From contig OZ024792.1 in the NCBI GenBank assembly GCA_964017065.1, positions 7,963,385 to 8,027,384 of the forward strand: a stretch of 64,000 bases of DNA, in the 5' to 3' direction. Every line of letters starts with the position of its first letter. Position 1 is the stretch's first letter. Origin of the DNA: Haliclona indistincta. Its lineage: Eukaryota; Porifera; Demospongiae; Haplosclerida; Chalinidae. Under the pieces are notes generated by a model, which was not told the DNA's origin, ran no database searches, and saw only the letters and a program-made list of their open reading frames with translations. Shown here one piece after another: positions 55,818 to 64,000 of this stretch. The position numbers and the translations under genes are program-made.

Positions 55818-57655
55818 CAGTGTCTTATCAGTGGCACCCTCCACTAACTCAACCATGCTGCATAGCATAGTAACTGCATAGCCCAATGTCCAACCAATGT
55901 CTTATCAGTGGCACACTGCACTCACTCAACCATGCTGCATAGCATAGTAACTGCATAGCCCAATGTCCAACCAGTGTCTTATCAGTGGCACACTGCACTA
56001 ACTCAACCATGCTGCATGGCATAGTAACTGCATAGCCCAATGTCCAACCAGTGTCTTATCAGTGGCACACTGCACTAACTCAACCATGCTGCATAGCATA
56101 GTAACTGCATACCTCAATGTCCAACCAGTGTCTTATCAGTGGCACCCTCCACTAACTCAACCATGCTGCATAGCATAGTAACTGCATAGCCCAATGTCCA
56201 ACCAGTGTCTTATCAGTGGCACACTGCACTAACTCAACCATGCTGCATGGCATAGTAACTGCATAGCCCAATGTCCAACCAGTGTCTAATTATCAGTGGC
56301 ACACTGCACTAACTCAACCATGCTGCATAGCATAGTAACTGCATACCTCAATGTCCAACCAGTGTCTTATCAGTGGCACACTGCACTAACTCAACCATGC
56401 TGCATGGCATAGTAACTGCATAGCCCAATGTCCAACCAGTGTCTTATCAGTGGCACACTGCACTAACTCAACCATGCTGCATAGCATAGTAACTGCATAC
56501 CTCAATGTCCAACCAGTGTCTTATCAGTGGCACCCTCCACTAACTCAACCATGCTGCATAGCATAGTAACTGCATAGCCCAATGTCCAACCAGTGTCTTA
56601 TCAGTGGCACACTGCACTAACTCAACCATGCTGCATGGCATAGTAACTGCATAGCCCAATGTCCAACCAGTGTCTAATTATCAGTGGCACACTGCACTAA
56701 CTCAACCATGCTGCATAGCATAGTAACTGCATACCTCAATGTCCAACCAGTGTCTTATCAGTGGCACACTGCACTAACTCAACCATGCTGCATCATGGCA
56801 TAGTAACTGCATAGCCCAATGTCCAACCAGTGTCTTATCAGTGGCACACTGCACTAACTCAACCATGCTGCATAGCATAGTAACTGCATACCTCAATGTC
56901 CAACCAGTGTCTTATCAGTGGCACCCTCCACTAACTCAACCATGCTGCATAGCATAGTAACTGCATAGCCCAATGTCCAACCAGTGTCTTATCAGTGGCA
57001 CACTGCACTAACTCAACCATGCTGCATGGCATAGTAACTGCATAGCCCAATGTCCAACCAGTGTCTAATTATCAGTGGCACACTGCACTAACTCAACCAT
57101 GCTGCATAGCATAGTAACTGCATACCTCAATGTCCAACCAGTGTCTTATCAGTGGCACACTGCACTAACTCAACCATGCTGCATGGCATAGTAACTGCAT
57201 AGCCCAATGTCCAACCAGTGTCTTATCAGTGGCACACTGCACTAACTCAACCATGCTGCATAGCATAGTAACTGCATACCTCAATGTCCAACCAGTGTCT
57301 TATCAGTGGCACCCTCCACTAACTCAACCATGCTGCATAGCATAGTAACTGCATAGCCCAATGTCCAACCAGTGTCTTATCAGTGGCACACTGCACTAAC
57401 TCAACCATGCTGCATGGCATAGTAACTGCATAGCCCAATGTCCAACCAGTGTCTAATTATCAGTGGCACACTGCACTAACTCAACCATGCTGCATAGCAT
57501 AGTAACTGCATACCTCAATGTCCAACCAGTGTCTTATCAGTGGCACACTGCACTAACTCAACCATGCTGCATGGCATAGTAACTGCATACCCCAATGTCC
57601 AACCAGTGTCTTATCAGTGGCACACTGCACTCACTCAACCATGCTGCATAGCATA
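55818..57655. repeat. 77-bp satellite with 388-bp five-monomer higher-order repeat
   Basis: About 24 monomers of 77 bp (CCAACCAGTGTCTTATCAGT...). Monomer types are distinguished by CATGGC (G), CATACCTC (T), CACCCTCC (C) and an AATTA insertion with CATACCTC (A). They recur in the order G-T-C-G-A four times. Block starts are 55967, 56355, 56743, 57134 and 57522, giving spacings of 388, 388, 391 and 388. A degenerate monomer trails to about 57720. Confidence 0.97.
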
Positions 57656-57659
57656 GTGT

Positions 57660-58875
57660 CTGAAAAGCCTAATGTATACTATTACACAGTCAGTGTCTTA
57701 TCAGCGGCACACACTGTGCTCTGCTGCAGAACCATTATAACCCAATGTATAGTAGAGTGGGAACAAACTCTTTAAAGGACTAAGACATGTAACCGTTTCA
57801 ATTAAATTATTTCAAAATTCGAGCAGGCACATGGAGTGAACTACCCGCTGTTCTTGTAACAACCAGCATGCAATGACAAGGTACTCCAAAATCAGGAAGA
57901 AAGTACTCCGGAAATGACGTCACGTCAATTAACATAATTTTCTGGTACCGGTTATCCTGGTCTAGTCTAACATTAACAGTACAGCTATAGGTAGTACAGA
58001 TGATTGCAAGTTGTTTGACCAAAAATTTGCTGCTAGAGCATGCGCACAGTATGTTATCTGTACAATTAGTATACAGAAACATGCTATGGGCATGCGCTAA
58101 CAGGAAATTGTAACCTGCAATCCCCTGTACTAGACTGCACTGACATAATTATGTACATGGAATTAATTGGATGGATCATGGAGTGGTATTTACTGTTTGG
58201 ATAGTGTGCGCATGCGCCCAAACTTACTCTTTTTTCAGAAATGAGTACAACTCTGACAACAACTCCTTCGTTTGCTGCTTTTCTCCTACTGTGACAACGA
58301 CGCCTTTGTCTACTTTTCTACCTAGACAGCTGAGCGTGATACCGCGTTACATGGTTAAGCGTCTTCAACAAAGGTTCCTTTGCCCGTTTTGTTCGACTCC
58401 GACTGACCTTTGGCCTCTGAGTGGACACCTACACGTGCAGGGCTGAGGCATCAGGGGTGACCGCTAGACGTGTCCACGTGAGTGGTGGGAAAATACCATG
58501 CTTTGGTCATCTCACACTCATGGTGAGATGGGTAGCCTCCCTGGGGCGTGTTGCCGACAGTCATCTGCTGGTGTTCGTCCTGTGCTGTAATTCTCTACTC
58601 ATGAATGAAGTCCATTGTGTTCGTCGTCGTCTTTGTGTGTGTGGACTCACTGAAGCGTGTAGTAAGTGGTGGAGGAATTTATGGCGACCTCAGTGTTCTT
58701 TCTACACATAAAGTTCATGGCTCAGCTCATTCCCTCTTTCCTCATACTAGTATTGACTCTGATGGTGGCTCAGAACTGTTGACTGTCCACTTTTGTATGT
58801 TAATGTGTTGTATTATACTGTATGTGGCTGTACCCTTTGGGTCTCTGCCTTATTAAACATTAAACTAGTTAATTT
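57660..58875. other. No firmly supported gene
   Basis: An open frame ending at 58444 contains FLCPFCSTPTDLWPLSGHLH, with C-x2-C and H-x-H reminiscent of a zinc finger, and is the only hint of coding. A second frame (58605-58856) is unsupported. ATTAAA occurs near 58855. Confidence 0.35.
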
Positions 58876-58911
58876 CATAGTTGGGGCGAGCCTGAGCGAG
58901 CCCCAACTATG
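58876..58911. repeat. 12-bp-stem hairpin
   Basis: CATAGTTGGGGC pairs with GCCCCAACTATG across a 12-nt loop. Lies about 50 bp before the Ulp1-bearing element. Confidence 0.9.
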
Positions 58912-59919
58912 ACGTCGAATGACGTCCCCCGCGAGCTATCAATATTATATCAATGTATCTGTTCTGCGCAAACCGTGGATCGGGACCATCCATGGATTGT
59001 CTTGCGCAAACCGTGGATAGGCCGCCTATCCGCGGTTTGCGCAAGCAATCCATGGATTGTACTTACCGAGCGTCAGCCGCTATGAAGCGCAAGCGCAGTT
59101 TGCCACGCGAATTGGAAGAAAGAAGGTAGAAGAGATGCCTGCCTGTCACTTTCAAAACGAAAAAGCTGATGAGTGGACATCACATCTCCCTATGATTCAA
59201 GGTAAGCTATATTTGTGTGCATACTAACTATCCAATGTTTTGTACAGACCAGCTAAACACATGTGTCCATGCCACTATTAATACCACTCCTTCTGAAGAA
59301 TAGCAACAGTCTATCCTGGAGTATCAGGTCTTACTATCCCATACCATTATGCATGTGATAACTAGTCATAATGCAGATGCCGATCATGATACTCAAGTTG
59401 TATGTTCTCTTTCTAACTCAACTTCTGTCAGGACTACTGATTCACTATCATGTACTATGCCATGTGAACCCACTACTCTTGTTACTGGTACGTATTATAA
59501 TTATGTTGTAACTGTCATGTTAATATACTGCCAATACTCTAGCCACCTCATCTACTGTTGATAGCAACAGTGTCACCACTACAACTACTCTCCTTTCCTC
59601 ATGTACTACCACTTCCACTTCACGTGCAAACACTCGCCTACATCAACTGCATGTAGCGGCACTTAATTCACATGTTGCTGCTGGCACTACCAATGCAACT
59701 GTTGTTGCCACCGACAGCAGTTCTTTAGTTAACCTTATTTCTACTTCCTCTGAAGGTATGTAACTATACGTAGGAGTATACAAATTACTATACACTCTGT
59801 CTCATACAGCTGTACAAGACATGCATTATGGATGTGGATAAGATCAAGAAGAAGATAGTTCAGGAGATGATGGTTAGTTGCTATACTTTATTACTGTTTT
59901 CCTATGCATTATGATATAG

Positions 59920-60214
59920 ATTTGTTGATTCAGTCACATTGGGAACTTCTCGAAAGCACTACATGTATCTGTGTCGTAAGAATGCCGATGATCATTACCG
60001 TCAGAATGCAAAGCGGATGCATGAGAAATACAGTGTTGGCCATTCAGACTGTGGACTGTTTGCTATTGCTTATGCCACCGGAATTCTACATGGCTACAAT
60101 CCGGGCAGCTACAACTTTGATCAGAACTTGATGCACACACACTTGCTACAATGCTTTGAACTAAAAACTTTTCCTATGATTATGCTTGAGAATAACCCCC
60201 TAAATGTTCCCTAA
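59920..60214 (+). CDS. Ulp1-like (C48) cysteine protease C-terminal exon
   Basis: After an ATATAG acceptor, the frame reads FVDSVTLGTSRKHYMYLC, then KYSVGHSDCGLFAIAYATGI, then YNFDQNLMHTHLLQCF, and stops at 60212. The DCGLFAIA block with its preceding small residues is the nucleophile-cysteine region of SUMO/Ulp1-type proteases, and FDQ-x-MHTHL is usual just after it in transposon-carried members. The upstream histidine/aspartate part of the catalytic core was not recognised, so the copy is probably incomplete. It is carried by the element at 58960-61444. Confidence 0.65.
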
Positions 60215-60530
60215 ATGTTCTTTTTGAGCACACTGTGAACAATGATCAAGCCCAGTAGATTGTTATAGCTAATAATTTAGTAATGACAAGTTGTGCTGTG
60301 GTATATAAACATGCTGTGGGGCGCCCAGAATGTCGGGTTTGCATCCTGCACCGGAGAGAACTTGATGCATAGAAATGATAGCAGGCTGTGATCATGATCC
60401 ACGGTTTGTTCCGTATCCACGCTTTGCGCAAGCCTAATCCACGCTTTGCGCAGGTGATCCATGGTTTGCCTGATCAAAGCATGGATATCGCCGATCCAAG
60501 CTTTGCACAAGACAGTCCATGGATGGTCTA

Positions 60531-60993
60531 GTCTGGCCGCTGCCCCTCCCCGCCTATTGAGTGGGTGGTGGACGGCGTGTAGGGTCTAGCAAACATTACC
60601 ATTCATCGATTTTATATGAATAATAATTATTAATCGTGTATAGATATTAATTATTGCAATGATAAGCGGGGCTTCCTCAATGTCATTGTACCACACGAAT
60701 TGCCTCAAACTGTGCTGCTTGGTTTAAGCGATCTATGCTTGAATCGCGGTAGACTATGTTCAATAGCATCGTCAACACAACGACTGTTAGCTTTCACCCA
60801 CAGTAGCTGTTTTTCCATAGCCTGTAATATTATTCACGATTAAACCCAGCCCATGATCCATGAATATTACTGCTCAGGGTCTTGAGCAGTAGAATCTGAT
60901 TGGTCAGTTGGGAAACTATGAATGGCAATGTTTGCTAGACCCTACACGCCGTCCACCACCCACTCAATAGGCGGAGAGGGGCAGCGGCCAGAC
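60531..60993. mobile_element. 463-bp MITE with about 80-bp TIR and TA duplication
   Basis: The left end GTCTGGCCGCTGCCCCTC and its inverse at 60976-60993 belong to TIRs of about 80 bp. TA flanks both ends (60529-60530, 60994-60995). It is inserted in the right subterminal array of the Ulp1 element. The centre is AT-rich; no coding. Confidence 0.9.
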
Positions 60994-61010
60994 TATGGAT
61001 GGTCCCGATC

Positions 61011-61418
61011 TAGGGATGCGGCTATTATGCGGGCACTGCTTCCGGCATAATAGGTAAAAATTTTCCGAGCATTATTCGAAGCATAATCGGTAAAAAATGT
61101 GATATCATTGGTAGGTGTGGTCGTTACACCCACCACGTTCCGAATGCGCGTTGAAGTTCAACAGCAACACAAGAACAAGCAAGCACAGCTTGTACTCGAA
61201 AATGCGTTTTCATCTTGTCGACAGTAAGCTAGCAGCTGTGAGCTGCCTTAACCTGCCTATCAATCGTTCAATCTTTTGTTTCAATGATCACGTGAGGCTA
61301 AACTAAGTAGCACAATTGAAAGCATAATAGGAAACTTTGTGAGCATAATCGGTGAAAAATTTTAGCAGTGCGGAATAGAATAATGGGTAAATTTTTTAGC
61401 ATAATAGCCTCATCCCTA
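61011..61418. mobile_element. hAT-like MITE with 8-bp target duplication
   Basis: TIR TAGGGATGCGGCTATTATGC against GCATAATAGCCTCATCCCTA (one mismatch). TCCCGATC flanks it on both sides (61003-61010, 61419-61426). Repeated GCATAAT motifs lie in both subterminal regions. 408 bp, non-coding; hAT is inferred from the 8-bp duplication and TAGGG tip. Confidence 0.9.
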
Positions 61419-61672
61419 TCCCGATCCACGGTTTTCGCAGAACATATCAATGTATCTATGTATGCGTACGTCATTCCGTAAATGCCCCCTCGTTCTATTT
61501 CATTGGACTTTTGAATTTACATTCGTAATACCACGTGTATTGGGTTGCGCCAGATAGTATTCTCTTTGTTAACAACAGAGAATATATGGCATCCAAGAAG
61601 GAAGAGCAACTGCTCAAAAGAAGAACACGTGAAAGAGATCGCCGAGCTGCTGAAACCGCGGAAGAAAAAGAG

Positions 61673-62605
61673 TAGTCAGGCGTGGCCTGACCCATCACGT
61701 GCCGTATGGGTCAGGACTCAGGAGACACTAGTATCATCGAGTTGTACACCTTTGCATGAAATCGTGCAATCCAATCAGATTGCAGCAAAGGTCGCGTCAC
61801 GTCCGGGTGGGTGGTAACTTAACTAACCACAGCGCGAGAACTCACCTCTGTTATAGATGCAAGCAAGACCGCGATTGAGCGACGAAGATATTGAAAGAGC
61901 AGCCACCAAGGCATGTAGGAGATTGGGCCACGACTACGACAGGCTGAAAGGAGAACAGTTATTACAACGTGGTTATTAACCCTTCAAGTGCGGACAGCAA
62001 TTCTAGCCTCTATTTTGTGAATTTCACTAACCTTTGAAACCATTAGACAGACAAACTAGCGCTGTGATCACAGTTAATATGCAAAATCAACTTGCACAAC
62101 GTGCGGGCTTGTTGTCAATGACAATTGCGGTTAACCACGCCCACTTGACGATCTACCAACTGTCGTGTGCTAGAATCACTCTCACCGGAGCAAAAAACGC
62201 CGCTTGTTTGGTCAAAACAGCACGTGTGAGACAAAGTTAGTGCACGTATGGCTGCTTTTTATGTCAAGAAGCCCCTGGAGACCCAGTGGTGCTAGGTGAT
62301 CCCGCCATAGCTCTGATTGGCGGGGCCGCAGGCCCCGCCAATGGCTCGCAATCACACCCCACATAGCTGTATTTGGTCTATAGGTGAAATAAACTATCTT
62401 CGAATTTTAACGCCCACTTCCGGTGACGTCAAACTTGCCGGGCGACTATAGTTGCCCGCCGCATGTGAAGGGTTAACAAACGACACGTGATTAACTTTAT
62501 TCATCACTCAATTATTGCGTAGTGCACATTCCAGAGCGACAACTCGATTATACTAGTGTCTCCTGACCCATACGTAGACGCGATGGGTCGGGCCACGCCT
62601 GACTA
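61673..62605. mobile_element. MULE-like TIR element with 9-bp target duplication
   Basis: TIRs of about 55 bp start TAGTCAGGCGTGGCC and end CGCCTGACTA. GAAAAAGAG flanks both sides (61664-61672, 62606-62614). A 40-codon frame from 61857 (MQARPRLSDEDIERAATKAC) runs into the TTAA of the nested MITE. It has no transposase. Superfamily inferred from duplication length and long TIRs. Confidence 0.88.
61980..62472. mobile_element. piggyBac-like MITE nested in the MULE-like element
   Basis: CCCTTCAAGTGCGG and CCGCATGTGAAGGG form an imperfect TIR, with TTAA on both sides (61976-61979, 62473-62476). Contains a perfect 12-bp-stem hairpin at 62316-62342 (ATTGGCGGGGCC, GCA, inverse). Confidence 0.9.
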
Positions 62606-62737
62606 GAAAAAGAGCTGCCATAGAATAAGCGAAGAGCTCGTGATAAGGCGCGTCGTGCTGAGCGTCATTACTGCTCAACAAAGAGAAGAGCAACAACAGC
62701 TGATACGTCAACAGTATGAGCTACGTACTGCTGAGAC

Positions 62738-63600
62738 CACGGATAATACATACTTACATGGATTGGTAACGGGTCCGTATACCACGAACACGGAAAACTA
62801 TCATCGTTAACGTTTCCGCTCAAAATGGCTACAGCTGCTGGTAACAGCAGCGGCAACTCTGGCTACTTTACTGCTAACGGAGAATCTTAAGAAGTTAGAA
62901 AGGTATCTGTACATGACAATGAATGAATAACGCGCTGTATTTCAGCCCAGCCAGTCACAGCAGCTTGGATTGTCTACCGAGGCGGGCGTACTACACCGAG
63001 TACTACACCATGCTGCAGTGGCATACAAGTCACGAATCAACTGTCATGAAGTCAAAAACTGTTGCTAAAGAAATGAATACACTATCATGCTTTCATATTA
63101 TCTGCTGATCTCTCAGTTTTACTTGACCGATACTTATAAAAATCGATACTCCACGGGCCACTAGTTTATCATGTAGTCGAGAATTACGAGAAGAACACAA
63201 ATACCACGGACTGTTTTTGTATCTAAAGCAATAGAACTAAGTACAATGTATACAAATGCACTGCTGTGAAACTCTTAACTTTCTTCGTAACAACAAGATA
63301 TCGATACAGCTGTTCTGGCCCTGTCAAGACAGGGATTTTCGCCTTTAGCTCAACACCAACCGAAACTGGCTTGTATTACAGTAAAAACGACACATTGGCG
63401 GTGGTATCCAGCACAACGAGCCGTTTAGTCTATCCCTTGACTTGAATTTGCAGTGTTTGCTTCGAAACAAGGAACCTGCTACAGTGTTAACATTGTTAAC
63501 AACGATGGTTTTCCCGTTTTTGTAGATTACGATGGATTACGGTCAATTATTTATAGTATACGGACCCGTTGCCAATCCATGTAAGTATGTATTATCCGTG
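62738..63600. mobile_element. 863-bp TIR element with 8-bp target duplication
   Basis: About 45-bp near-perfect TIRs begin CACGGATAATACATACTTAC and end in the inverse. GCTGAGAC flanks both sides (62730-62737, 63601-63608). No transposase frame; hAT- or MULE-like. Confidence 0.9.
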
Positions 63601-63654
63601 GCTGAGACCGATGAACGTAGAAAGAATAGGCTAAAGGCGCATGAGGGACCATGA

Positions 63655-64000
63655 ACATGAACGATGTGCTGCTGAGACTAGTGAGCAAAGAGGAGACAGG
63701 CTACAGTGAGGGGACACGAATCGTTGTGAAAGTAATAAACCCCCTGTAGAAACACTCTCGGGAAAGTAACATGACCACTCGCATGACCAGCACGTGAGAT
63801 ATTTTACGCATTGTGACGAAAGCGTGTTGCACAAATTCACGACTACGTCACAACGAAGGCGTGTCCTGCAGGAAGCAAGCACCCATGATGGAAAATACAG
63901 CTACTCAGGGCTCTTTATTGACAAGCTACCTCTACCTCTAACAAGCAGGCGTTCATTAGTCGCTGAACATCAACAATGTGATTATTGTAGACGAACGCGC
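63655..64000. other. No feature recognised at window end
   Basis: A minus-strand open frame here (63631-63882) shows no recognisable domain and was not accepted. Confidence 0.5.

Larger units (their letters stand above)
58960..61444. mobile_element. Ulp1-bearing TIR element with 12-bp flanking direct repeats
   Basis: The ends TGTTCTGCG and CGCAGAACA are a TIR extending about 26 bp with one mismatch. TATCAATGTATC directly flanks both ends (58948-58959 and 61445-61456); with neighbouring bases the identity reaches 14 bp. Both subterminal regions (about 58966-59060 and 60400-60525) are packed with direct and inverted copies of a motif like ATCCACGGTTTGCGCA. The interior has several exon-like blocks with GT/AG borders (for example ending 59209, then 59247, 59560-59756), Thr/Ser-rich, leading to an Ulp1-like exon. 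Two MITEs (60531, 61011) inserted later. Superfamily uncertain; Ulp1 genes are known from several eukaryotic DNA transposons. Confidence 0.75.
61586..63654 (+). pseudogene. Arg/Glu-rich RAAET-repeat frame split by two transposons
   Basis: Three segments align into one ancestral frame: 61586-61672 (MASKKEEQLLKRRTRERDRR then AAETAEEKE), 62615-62737 (RRARDKARRAER, then after a one-base shift QREEQQQLIRQQYELRTAET) and 63609-63654 (DERRKNRLKAHEGP, stop). They are separated by the elements at 61673 and 62738, each with a perfect target duplication inside the frame. A stop (TAG) soon after the first junction and the one-base shift show further decay. The composition matches the ETPEQR-repeat fragment at 40032. 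Parent protein unknown. Confidence 0.65.

Noticed and set aside
55849..56040. Open frame in the satellite
   Set aside because: It is a by-product of the 77-bp period and shows no protein features.

Overview
The window looks like metazoan nuclear DNA, most probably from a demosponge such as Amphimedon. That placement is an inference. It rests on clustered TRIM-NHL genes, very compact introns (about 50 bp in several genes), an AT-rich background and a dense load of small terminal-inverted-repeat (TIR) elements. Nothing bacterial or viral was recognised.

The left 39 kb is a tandemly duplicated gene cluster. The repeating cassette is (i) a secreted cystine-knot-like precursor gene of six exons, (ii) a TRIM-NHL gene with a 51-bp intron in its 5' leader and an intronless coding region, and (iii) minus-strand exons of a coiled-coil protein, followed by duplicated non-coding DNA that carries a G-patch-like terminal exon. 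There are four TRIM-NHL copies: a double-frameshift, leaderless pseudogene at 2405-4580 and intact genes at 11765, 30132 and 35708. There are three cystine-knot copies: intact at 8403 and 28292, and 5'-truncated at 34416. The coiled-coil exons occur four times and are best preserved at 38094-38698.

Between the second TRIM gene and the next cassette, about 1 kb of expected cassette sequence is replaced by a 10.4-kb block (14814-25259). The block holds a 1,899-residue protein with N-terminal zinc-binding cysteines, a 27-bp/9-residue Pro-Gln repeat, a PIN/FEN-like acidic domain and a C-terminal CXC cysteine cluster, plus several small genes around it. It is the best candidate here for a poorly described multi-copy or mobile system.

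From 39 to 55 kb the window is mainly a graveyard. It holds exon fragments resembling cap-binding protein NCBP1, a protein kinase and seryl-tRNA synthetase, internal segmental duplications, perfect snap-back palindromes and MITEs. One plausible orphan gene (46782-47414) stands among them.

From 55.8 to 57.66 kb lies a 77-bp satellite organised into a clean five-monomer higher-order repeat of 388 bp. The last 5 kb is a set of nested transposons with readable target-site duplications: an Ulp1-protease-bearing TIR element flanked by an unusual 12-bp (up to 14-bp) direct repeat, containing a TA-flanked MITE and an 8-bp-TSD hAT-like MITE, followed by a decayed Arg/Glu-rich reading frame split by two further elements, one of which contains a TTAA-flanked piggyBac-like MITE. 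Exon boundaries were inferred by eye from GT/AG sites and from comparing copies.
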